A DNA stretch of 64,000 nt. Origin: Culex pipiens pallens (Eukaryota; Arthropoda; Insecta; Diptera; Culicidae). Position 1 is the stretch's first letter; each line of letters begins with the position of its first letter. The translations under genes were made by a program, and so were the position numbers. The DNA lies in contig NC_068937.1 in the NCBI RefSeq assembly GCF_016801865.2, positions 116,351,068 to 116,415,067 of the forward strand. The letters run 5' to 3'. The notes under the pieces were generated by a model. The model was not told where the DNA came from. It was given only the letters and a program-made list of their open reading frames with translations, and ran no database searches. Positions 37,301 through 47,639 of this stretch are shown one piece after another.

Positions 37301-38820
37301 CCCTGGGAAATTGGACGCTTTATGTAATACTAAATCGCATCAGATTATTCTATTGAGAGCTAGTCAATCTTTTTTCTCCGATTTGATTGCAAAGTTAAAG
37401 TTCAAAAGCCATACACTGAAATAAAAAAAAAGTACGAAATTCCTTTATTTTAAGAATTCTGCCTCCTTTCCTTATTAAGTAATTGTGTTTTTCGGATAGC
37501 TGAATAAGGATTTTTTATATGTTATTTTCAAGTTGGGACCATCCATAAACCACGTGGACACTTTTTTGGGAATCTGTTACCTCCACCACCCTCCCCCCTC
37601 CCCTTGTGGACAATTGTCCATACAAAAAAAACTTTTTTGTATGGATCGTGGACAATCACCATACCCTCCTAAAGTGACCACGTGGTTTATGGATGGTCCC
37701 GTTCAAGTCATTCCAGGCATGTTCATGACAAATTTGATAAATATGAATGTACGTGTTTCTATCAATTTCATGTGATTTTTCCATAGAAATATACATTAAA
37801 ATCGATAAAAATATTCACTTTTATCTTAGATTTGTTCTCCGAAACTTACCGTGGATCTGGATACCCTGTTAATATATAATTCTGACTTCTCGATTGAATA
37901 CGTGAGAGTCAGTTTTTATTATCAATTCCAAAATGGATCAAATTTAATTATGTGTAGATAGAGTTATCTTTTATGATAGGTGCGACCTTAAAAATTTTAA
38001 ATAACTAAAAGATTCTATTGTTTCATTGCAATGGGTTGCGTTTTTCCACGCTGCAGACAAAACATTTTTATTTGTTGGGGGATGGGCATTTTCATTATCG
38101 AGTAGGACGGGACAAAGAAAGGGTTTACGACTAGGTTTAGAGTCAATTTTATGAATTTTCAAAAATAATGTGAAGTTTGTGTATGTTAAGGGCAAAAGTC
38201 ACTGTTTGTCTGTTTTGATCTTATATTTGAAGTTTACTAAATAATGTTTTCAAACCTATAGGTTCTTGAAATCTTTGACACTTTCAAGCAAGTGTTTAGC
38301 CAAGCGAATTACCTTACTAACCGTTAAAGAATTTTTGAAATTCTTTTTATTATGTTTTCCTAAAATAAATTTGCGGGAAGGTGCTTACATTTTTGAATGA
38401 AAAAAAAAAAATCAAAAACATAAAATAACTTTTATTTCTGATAATGTTGAATCGACGTAACACCTTATAATCTAGCCCTCTTAAACCTTGCGGTTTCGGC
38501 AACGGATTCACAGGCGTGTATCGTTCTTTTTGCGACAAGACTTTTTTTAATTTCTAATAATATTGATTCAAAATCACAGAAAAAAAATATCAGCAGAAAT
38601 CGTACCAAAAATAAAATTTATGCAAAAATAGTAATCTTTAATCCCAAAAATTAAACTTAAGTTATATATGTACTACTTTGTTAAAATAGGTAAATTTACC
38701 ATAATTTTTTTTTAATTTTTAATTTAATCTACGCTTTGTTTATCAACCATCAAGAACCATGTGTATGTTTAGGTACTTTAGGATTTTGTTTTATTTTTAA
38801 GTTTAAAAATACGTTTCCAC
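34311..38820. other. Unique AT-rich interior of the 10.2-kb element
   Basis: No coding frame above about 80 codons and no transposase motifs seen. Composition resembles decayed element interior or captured intergenic DNA. Confidence 0.5.
37535..37700. mobile_element. Short MITE, termini GGGACCATCCATAAACCACG
   Basis: A 166-bp near-palindrome beginning GGGACCATCCATAAACCACG and ending CGTGGTTTATGGATGGTCCC. Inner motifs GGACAATTGTCCATAC and GTATGGATCGTGGACAA also mirror. I recognise this terminus from other insect genomes but cannot assign a superfamily; the target duplication is unclear. Confidence 0.85.
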
Positions 38821-40678
38821 TATAAGCGCCTCACATATCAGTTAGTGACTGTCAGCGCCCTAAAAATCATATATGCACTGTAGGCGCCCTCAGCCAAATG
38901 CGCATCTACCTAGCTCAAGCCCATCAAACACACCCCTGCCAAAGAAGCCATTTTGCATCATTAGTTTGTCCATATAATTTTCCATACAAATTTGGCAGCT
39001 GTCCATACAAAAATGATGTATGAAATTTCAAAAATCTGTATCTTTTGAAGGAATTTTTTGATCGATTTGGTGTCTTCGGCAAAGTTGTAGGTATGGATAC
39101 GGACTACACTGGAAAAAAATTATACACGGTAAGAAAAAAATGCTAATTTTTTTATTTAACTTTTTATCATTAAAACTGGATTTGCAAAAAAACACTATTT
39201 TTAATTTTTTTTTTTGATATGTTTTAGAAGACATAAAATGCCAACTTTTCAGAAATTTCCAGGTTGTGCAAAAAATCATTGACCGAGTAATGAATTTTTT
39301 AATCAATACTGATTTTTTCAAAAAATGGAATTTTTGGCGCAAAAATTTTTCAACTTCATTTTCGATGTAAAATCCAATTTGCAATCAAAAAGTACTTTAC
39401 TGAAATTTTGATAAAGTGCACCGTTTTCAAGATAAATCCATATTTAGGTGATTTTTTGAAAAATAGTCGCAGTTTTTCATTCATTAAAATAAGTGCACAT
39501 GTTTGCCCACTTTTGGAAAAAATATTTTTGAAAGGCTGAGAAAATTCTCTATATTTTGCTTATTCGGACTTTGTTGATACGACCTTTAGTTGCTGAGATA
39601 TTGCAATGCAAACATCTTAAAAACAGAAAATTTGATGTTTTCTAAGTCTCACCCAAACAGCCCACCATTTTTCAATGTCGATATCTCAGCAACTAATGGT
39701 CCGATTTTCAATGTTAAAATGTGAAATATTTATGAAATTTTCCGATCTTTTCGAAAACAATATTTTCAAAATTTTCAAATCAAGACTAACATTTCAAAGG
39801 GGCCAAACATTCAATATTACGCCCTTTTAAAATGTTAATCTTGATTTGAAAATTTTGAAAATATTGTTTTCGAAAAGATCGGAAAATTTCACAAATATTT
39901 CACATTTTAACATTGAAAATCGGACCATTAGTTGCTGAGATATCGACATTGAAAAATGGTGGGCTGTTTGGGTGAGACTTAGAAAACATCAATTTTTCTG
40001 TTTTTAGATCTTTGCATTGCAATATCTCAGCAATTAAAGGTCATATCAACAAAGTCCGAAGAAGCAAAATATAGAGAATTTTCTCAGCCTTTCAAAAATA
40101 TTTATAAATAGGCCAACGAGTGCACTAATTTAAAAAAAAATAAAACTGTGACTATTTTCTAAAAAGTGACCTGAAAATGGCTATTACTTGAAAACGGTGC
40201 ACTTTATGAAAATTTCACTAAAGTACTTTTTGATTACAAATTTGATTTTACATCGAAAAATGAAGTTGAAAAGTTTTAGCGACCAATATTTCGTTTTTTT
40301 TTAAATTTGTGTTGATTCGAAAATTTAAAACTCGGTCAAAGATTTTTTGCACAACCTGGAAATTTCTGAAAAGTTGGCATTTTATGTCCCCTAAAACATA
40401 TAAAAAAAAGTGTTTTTTTTGCAAATCACGTTTTAGTGACAAAAAGTCAAATTAAAAATCACCAATTTTTTTCACCGTGAATTATTTTTTTCAGTGTAGT
40501 CCTTATCCATACCTTCAACTTTCCCGAAGACACCGAATCGATCAAATTTTTTTTTGTATGGACAGCTGCCAAATTTGTATGGAAAATTAAATGGACAAAC
40601 TAATGATGCAAAATGGCTTCTTTGGAAGTTTCAGCCGGATTAAAAAATACAAAAAAATCGACTGACCGAGAATTGCTC

Positions 40679-41200
40679 AAAAGTAAATGATTTTCTAAAC
40701 AAAATGGAACAAAACTTTTCATTGTACAACTTAAAGTACATTAAAGTTTTACCGGAATACAAATTAGAGCATTACAAAATTTCAAAAAATCTACTGAATA
40801 GTTAAGAGATTTTTGTCTGATCAAACATTAGCGTTAATAGATTTTATTGATTAATAAAATCACACGATTAAAAAAAACCTTTTCATCCAAATTTTGAGAA
40901 AGAGCGAAAGAGCCATTCAAAAGAGCGTCTCTTTTTAATGAGCGAACGAAGATGAGCGGCTCCTAAAATAGAGCGGTATTGCCCACCACTACATCCAATT
41001 CAATGCTGTTTGATTTTTTCGCTTTAAGTGAGATGAAAGTTTTATCAATAAATTTCAAAAAATAAACTAAATCCTGGAAAAGATAGTAAAAAGAAACATC
41101 TGTATATTTAACGCTCAAACTATCTTTCATTTGAAACAAGAACATTTAAAACAAAGGTTCTATTAGCTGTTTCCAATGTTCATAGGACCTTTTCAAATAA
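40679..41200. other. AT-rich intronic sequence with GAGCG-rich stretch
   Basis: GAGCGAAAGAGCC, AATGAGCGAACGAAGATGAG and TAGAGCGGTATTGCCCACCA at about 40902-40990 look like the end of an unidentified repeat, related in composition to 24030-24120. Confidence 0.35.
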
Positions 41201-43452
41201 AATTGTAAACTTTCCATAGCTCTAAGAATTAATTTGTGCAGTATTCAAACTCACTTCGTTCCACCTTGCCCCACTCAGCCCCGCATCCCAACCCTCAACA
41301 TTCCATGTAATTACAGGAGTTTGTAGTGGCATTCAGCAAGTTTTTAATAAGAACGAATCTCTGCGAATGAAGGCATGTTCGTGTGTGTGTGTGTCTGTAT
41401 GAATGCACTTTTGTAACATGGTGTGGGAGTGAGTGTCACATTGCTAAAATCCTGCTGTCTGTATACGTTAGCAGAGGACACCCGAACAGGAAGAGCTCTC
41501 CCGACAGTTGCAGATTCGTTTCGTGTGTATGTGCTCAAGTCCCTTCCGTCCTTTAGGAAATGTCCTGTAAGTGATGGCGAAGGGGTGGGAGTTATCCCTG
41601 CGACGACGCGAACGGCACGAAGGATATAAATTTCAATTTCAAATGTGATAGTTGGAATCTATATCTATCACGGGTTTCCTTGCTCGCTTTTAAGGGGAAG
41701 CAGGATGAGGATGAAATCCGTGGGAACATCGCAGCGATCCTTTCGTTTCATTTCATTTTGGAAAGAAAGTGGGTTAAGAGGGATGCTGGGTTGGAGGAGG
41801 TGTTTGAAGGGACAATGCTTTTAGCGTTTGAATTTATGTGTGTCTTTCTCGCCCACCCCCTCTCTGATCCGGTTCTTTTGTGGGTGAGAGAGAAAATGCT
41901 GGCAGTGTCGGAAACGAGAGACATGATTCGTCTTTTCATGAGTTGGGTGCTGGAAGTGTGAACAAGACTTTTCCAGTGGTTACGGGGTAGTAGTTGACGA
42001 TTAATTTGGAGGATTATTGCCGCTTTGAAGAGTTTACTGAGGACCGTGTAATTATAGGTTTTAGTTGCGTTTAAGTGGAACATAAACACGAATCAATAAA
42101 TCTTAAAAAAGTAACTCTTAAAAAAAATTCACAATGCTTTTATAATTTATTTTGAATTTTCTACTCGCTTTATTAAGTACACTGTTGTTATACTTAAAAA
42201 AACTTTAATGAGTCTTCCATAATTCCACAAAATCTTTTAATACTGCCTCACCTGCTTGCCCCCTCTTTCTGTTAAAAATGTATGGTTGAAAAATTTAATT
42301 CATCTTTTTTTTTAGATAAATACAACAGATGTTTCAACTTGAAATTGCACACTTAAACACTTTCATCACGATTTAACCTTTATAATAAGCCTTGCCACTC
42401 GAAAATTTATAATTCAACAAATCTACCACTCCACACACACACACATCTGGCGGCAATTATTAATGGACCTTGCGTGTTCGGCCAGTTTTTCCTGCTCACA
42501 ATTTCCTTTCAACCCAAAATGGGCTTTCCAGCTGTTTCGGTTTTTTCCGGTGAACTCGAATTGACTAAAAGTTTCAACCCTTTTGGCAATTGTTAACTTG
42601 TGTTAATGCAACCATGAATGGAACGGGTATCACAACTGCTGCTGCTGGTTCCAATTTATGGGTTGAGTATTTATTATGAAAATTTCATGCTTTATTTCAC
42701 CACTTTGCTGGGTAAATACCGGCAGATGACGTGACTTTGCAATGCGCCCGATTGTATGCAGTGTGCTTCTATGCCTTCCAGGAGGAATGCGCCCAAAAGT
42801 AGGCAAAAGTCACTACATTGAACAGTGGTCCCGGCCACATTTCCTTCATATATAATTTTGGAGTGCGTTATTGGATGAAATTTACTGCCGAAACGTTCCA
42901 ATTTCATTGTGCTCGTGCGATACCAGACCGTTGAATTTGTGGGAGATTCAATATAAATGGGTTGTTAAATTATGGGGAAATGTGAAGTCATTCATCATGT
43001 TAATGGTTGGTATTTGTTTCTCCGCTTCTCGTTTCAGGTTGGTACTTCTGGCCCAAAAACGGACTGCAATTTTGGGAAAAAAATTCCAGGAATCAACTCG
43101 ACATCATTGTAAGCACCCAAAGAGCTGCTCCATTATCCCTGGAAAAGATTCGCACCTGACCCTGCCTTTACTACACTTTCTGGAAGGACTAAAGTTTTTG
43201 ACCGGCATTGTGTGTGTGTGTGTGTGGCTCTAATCTCTTGTAGAAACAAAATACTTTGCATAGTTTTGGGAGGGGCCTGACACACAAACTTTGGGGCGCA
43301 CGGTTTGGACATTGAAAACGGTCAAGTTTAACATAACAAATGCGACAAATATGTAGCAAAGGACAAAAGGGACAAGTTCTAGCTGCCCGATTCCTTCTTG
43401 GAAACGCCTGTAGGGGCAGTGTTTTTGAGGAGGTGGAAATGTTTTCGATTGT
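41201..43452. other. GC-balanced intronic island with GT/CA microsatellites
   Basis: No gene recognised. Short dinucleotide runs: GT at about 41378-41393, CA at about 42430-42444 and GT at about 43209-43225. Frames of 90-120 codons overlap on opposite strands and lack domains. Confidence 0.4.
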
Positions 43453-46026
43453 GAGCAATTCTCTACAAAAACCGGAAATGGATTTTATTTGTATTTATTG
43501 ATTTGGCTCAAACTTTGTGGGGGCCTTCCCTATGACCAAATAAGCTATTTGCGTCCTTGGTTCACCCATACAAGTCTCCATACAATTTTGGCAGCTGTCC
43601 ATACAAAAATGGTATGTAAATATTCAAACAGCTGTAACTTTTGAGTGAATTTTTTGATCAATTTGGTGTCTTCGGCAAAGTTGTAGGTATTGTTGAGGAC
43701 TTTTGAGAAAAAAATAGGTACACGGAAAAAAATTTTGAGGATTTTTTTATCAACTTTTTTTTCACTAAAAATCAATTTCCCAAAATACGTATTTTTTGAT
43801 TTTCGAGATTTTTTGATATGTTTTAGGGGACAAAAATCCGCAACTTTTGAGCCATAGAGAAACATGGTCAAAAAATCTGCCGCCGAGTTATGAATTTTTG
43901 AAAAAAATAGTGATTTTTGGAAAAAATCGAAGTTTCATGCAAAAACAAGTTTGACATTATTTTTTAATGCAAAATTGAATTTACATTCGAAAAGTACAGC
44001 CATCCCTCATATTCGGAACAGTTTACAGATCGGCCAATGTTCCAAAAATCATAGAAAATCGATAATTGAACTTAATGATTCGCTTTTACCTTCATTTGAA
44101 AGCTTTTCTTGCGATCTTTCGAATGCTGTATCGAACAACGGCAAATTTTAACTTTTATATCAAGTTTTTGAAGAAAAACTTTGACCCTTGAAATCCACAC
44201 ATTTGGAACACCTTTTTCTTACGGATGTAAACAAACTTTGATTCTCTCCAGGAGTACATATTTTCTACATAATAATGACTTCACACACTGGAAACAATGA
44301 AACTAAAGCTTAATAATGTTTTATAAATGGTCTGATAACTTTTTTGTGAAAATATCAGTTAAATTCAGGTGTTCCACAATTGTGGGAGGCACAATAACAT
44401 CCCACAAATATGGAACAGGCAATTTGGAGGCAGTGTTATGCAGCTCTGAACAAAACAGTCTCGAAATGCAGGTTTTTATTCAAAAAGAACTCCTTTTGCT
44501 AGTGAAATAGCAAGAGAATGTCCAAATGAAGGTCTTAAAAATAGAAAGGTCGCCAGAAAAGATTCATTTGGCATGCTATTGACAAATTATCACAAAACTG
44601 TTCCGAATTTGTGGGTGTTCCGAATATGTGGGATGACTGTACTTTACATATTTTTTGATAAAGGGCTCCGTTTTCTAGATATAGCCACCGAAAGTTTGAT
44701 TTTAGCGAAATATTTGCAGTTTTTCAATTTTTAAAAATAATGACCATGAGTGACCATTTCTAAAAATATATTTTTTGAAAAGTTCAGATAATTTGCTATA
44801 AAATTGTCTAAGAGACATTGAAGATTGGACCTCTGGTTGCTGAGATACAGCGGCTTAAAGAAAAAGAAACACGAAAATTGAAGTTTTCTAAGTCTCACCC
44901 AAACAGCACACCATTTTCTAATGACGATATCTCAACAACCAATGGTCCGATTTTCAATGTTAATATATGAAACATTCGTGAAATTTTCCGATCTTTTCGA
45001 AAAAAATATTTTAAAAATTTTAAAATCAAGACTAACATTTTAAAAGGGCCAACATTGAATATTACGCCCATTTAAAATGCTAGTCTTGATTTAAAAATTT
45101 TGAAAATATTTTTTTCGAAAAGATCGGAAAATTTCATGAATGTTTCATATATTAACATTGAAAATCGGACCATTAGTTGTTGAGATATCGTCATTAGAAA
45201 ATGGTGTGCTGTTTGGGTGAGACATAGAAAACTTCAATTTTCGTGTTTCTTTTTCTTTAAGCCGCTGTATCTCAGCAACCAAAGGTCCAATCTTCAATGT
45301 CTCTTAGACAATTTTATAGCAAATTATCTGAACTTTTCAAAAAATATATTTTTAGAAATGGTCACTCATGGTCATTATTTATAAAAATTGAAAAACTGCA
45401 AATATTTCGCTAAAATCAAACTTTCGGTGGCTATATCTAGAAAACGGAGCCCTTTATCAAAAAATATGTAAAGTACTTTTCGATTGTAAATTCAATTTTG
45501 CATTAAAAAATAATGTCAAACTTGTTTTTGCATGAAACTTCGATTTTTCCAAAAATCACTATTTTTCAAAAATTCATAACTCGGCGGCAGATTTTTTGAC
45601 CATGTTTCTCTATGGCTCAAAAGTTGCGGATTTTTGTCCCCTAAAACATATCAAAAAATCTCGAAAATCAAAAAATACGTATTTTGGGAAATTGAGTTTT
45701 AGTGAAAAAAAAGTTGATAAAAAAATCCTCAAAAATTTTTTTCCGTGTACCTATTTTTTTCCTCAATAGTCCTCAACAATACCTACAACTTTGCCGAAGA
45801 CACCAAATTGATCAGAAAATTCACTCAAAAGTTACAGCTGTTTGAATATTTACATACCAGTTTTGTATGGACAGCTGCCAAAATTGTATGGAGACTTGTA
45901 TGGGTGAACCAATGACACAAAATAGCATATTTGGTCATAAGGAAGGCCCCCACAAAGTTTGAGTCTAATCAAAAAATACAAAAAATAAAAATGGTCGAAA
46001 TCGGCCGATTTCGTAGAGAGTTGCTC
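43453..46026. mobile_element. Long palindromic snap-back element, second subfamily
   Basis: Starts GAGCAATTCTCTAC and ends GTAGAGAGTTGCTC, flanked by TTGT on both sides (43449-43452 and 46027-46030), so a 4-bp target duplication is plausible. Mirrored markers: GTGGGGGCCTTCC, ATACAAGTCTCCATACAATT, CTTTGCCGAAGACACC and CACCCAAACAGC. The centre is near 45060. The left arm is lengthened by a 643-bp insertion absent from the right arm. Same terminal motif as the 9498 element but a different internal sequence. No coding frame. Confidence 0.88.
43997..44639. mobile_element. mariner-type MITE in one palindrome arm
   Basis: Termini CAGCCATCCCTCATATTCGG and CCGAATATGTGGGATGACTG, flanked by TA at 43995-43996 and 44640-44641. 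The intact right arm shows the empty site GTAAAGTACTTTTCG, which confirms the boundaries and the TA duplication. 643 bp with no transposase. A second GTTCCGAATTTGTGGG lies just inside the right terminus. Confidence 0.9.
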
Positions 46027-46030
46027 TTGT

Positions 46031-46371
46031 GTAAACCAGCTGAGCTGATTATACGTGGATTTGGGATGTTTTGCGTGGGGTTTTATTATGATGTTTTTGA
46101 CTGTTGAAAATGTTGTTGCAGTTTTGGATTGTATGCAAATGATTGAAGAATATTAATTTTTTTAATATTCTCAAAATAATCACAAAGCCCAACAATGTAT
46201 GTAAAGTGACGAATAATTTGCCCCTTTTGTTGTATTCAAGTAAAGCCAAAGCATATTTTAATTTCAAAAGTTTTGGCTTAAAAAACAAATTGCTAAAATT
46301 TAAATTTTCACTTTTCGGAAGTCGCGTGTTTGGCCTTCATACAAGTGCCTTCACAAAGTTTGTACAAAGTA
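46031..46371. other. AT-rich spacer between elements
   Basis: Nothing recognised. Confidence 0.4.
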
Positions 46372-47313
46372 GGGGAGAGTGGGGGGACTTGATCCTCTTT
46401 TTTTGTATCGCCCATAACTCTGTCAATTTCTTACAAAACAATGAACTTTTTGCATGAATTGAAAGCTTAAACATTCAACTATATTTGGGTAATAAGAATA
46501 TTTCATCAGATAAACTCTTCGAATCATGCCAAGCGTTAAAAAAAAATTTAAACCGGCATTTTCAAAATGTTGGGGGTAATTTGATCCCCCTTTCAACATT
46601 TTGAAGAAATCTTAAGCAAAATGTTTCTTATTCACCCAAACTTTTAATTTTCTATAAGTTACAGCAATTTTACATTAAACCTGTGCGTTTGAGTTCAAAA
46701 TATAACAAGTTTAGCATGCAAAATATTTAAAAACATAAAATTTTCTTTTTTAGACCGAAATTGAGCATGTTTACAAAAGCTGGTAATTTTTGTTTACAAA
46801 ACTTTTGAAAAATGGTTCAAACTGCAGTAAGTTATGTACAACTATACTAAAGGAAACTATGTACGAAAACCCAGCCCAATAATTTAATCTTGAGGCTGAT
46901 TCCAGTGACTGTAAAAATGCTGGGATCAAATCTCCCTAAACGCACTTGTTTAAACAATTGATTGTAAAAATTGCATGACGATAAATTTAACGTCATATGC
47001 GTAAGGGTTTTGGAGTTGATATGTTTATCAAACAACTAATGTATAAAAAATATTATTTTGAATAATTTTTGAGTGTTTTCTATACTTATCAAAACAAAGA
47101 AAAAAAATTCTTGGAGGTTTTTTGCAGCACTTTTTAGAAAAATGTGTGTAACTTAATTTAAACATTTTTTAATTTTTTTCTTTGTTTTCTACAATGTGTT
47201 TTAGTTAATTTCGCACAACTTTCTAGAACAAAGCTTATTGTTTTACCCATATGCTGACGAGATACAGGCATGGGATCAAGTGTCCCCGGGGATCAAGTCT
47301 CCCCACTCTCCCC
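46372..47313. mobile_element. TA-flanked element, termini GGGGAGAGTGGGG
   Basis: Starts GGGGAGAGTGGGGGGACTTG (then ATCC) and ends GGATCAAGTCTCCCCACTCT (then CCCC), flanked by TA on each side (46370-46371, 47314-47315). Internal repeats of the terminal motif occur at about 46568 (GGGGGTAATTTGATCCCC), 46919 (GGGATCAAATCTCCC) and 47271 (GGGATCAAGTGTCCCC). 942 bp and non-coding. A Tc1/mariner-like MITE is the simplest reading. Confidence 0.82.
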
Positions 47314-47639
47314 TACATGTATGTGACTTACGGTGGGTTTAAAAAACGATTCAAATCGTTTGTTAAGTGAAGTGTAATTTTTTTTGTTTTTGTTATTAAG
47401 TCAAACAGGGACTGCTCATATTTTTTTGAGTTTTGCGACGTAACAGTTCGGGAAAAAACAACATTTGAGTTTCCCTGCAAAAATATACTTTTTAAAAGGT
47501 AGACAATTACGAACTATTTTCCTTTTTAACTTTGTTGACTAAACTACAGGTTGCTGAGAAAAAGCTTCTTAATGTAAAATTTCTGTATAAATTGATGTTT
47601 GCAATTGCAAAATGATTGCATTTTTTCTGTAGAAATACT

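Larger units (their letters stand above)
28727..38938. mobile_element. 10.2-kb non-autonomous hAT-like element with internal satellite
   Basis: Starts CAGGGGTGTGCTTATGGG and ends CCCATCAAACACACCCCTG, an imperfect inverted terminus of the hAT type. It is flanked by exact 8-bp copies of CCAAAGAA at 28719-28726 and 38939-38946. The host palindrome restores perfectly when the element and one copy are removed, which fixes both ends. The first 5.3 kb consists of repeated 5' modules and 58-bp minisatellites; 34.3-38.8 kb is AT-rich unique DNA with a small MITE; the 3' end again carries degenerate GGCGCCCT units. No transposase frame exists, so mobilisation must have been in trans. Confidence 0.9.
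28636..40678. mobile_element. Palindromic snap-back element split by a 10.2-kb insertion
   Basis: The outer 91 bp of the left arm (28636-28726: GAGCAGTTCTCCCAG, GGTGCCTTCGGTATGCCC) resume seamlessly at 38939-38946 (CCAAAGAAGCCATTTTGCAT). The right arm ends at 40678 in GAGAATTGCTC. Without the insertion the palindrome is about 1.83 kb with its centre near 39810. Arm motifs match the 9498 copy, with an additional inner segment (GTCTCACCCAAACAGCCCAC) shared with the 43453 family. Confidence 0.88.
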
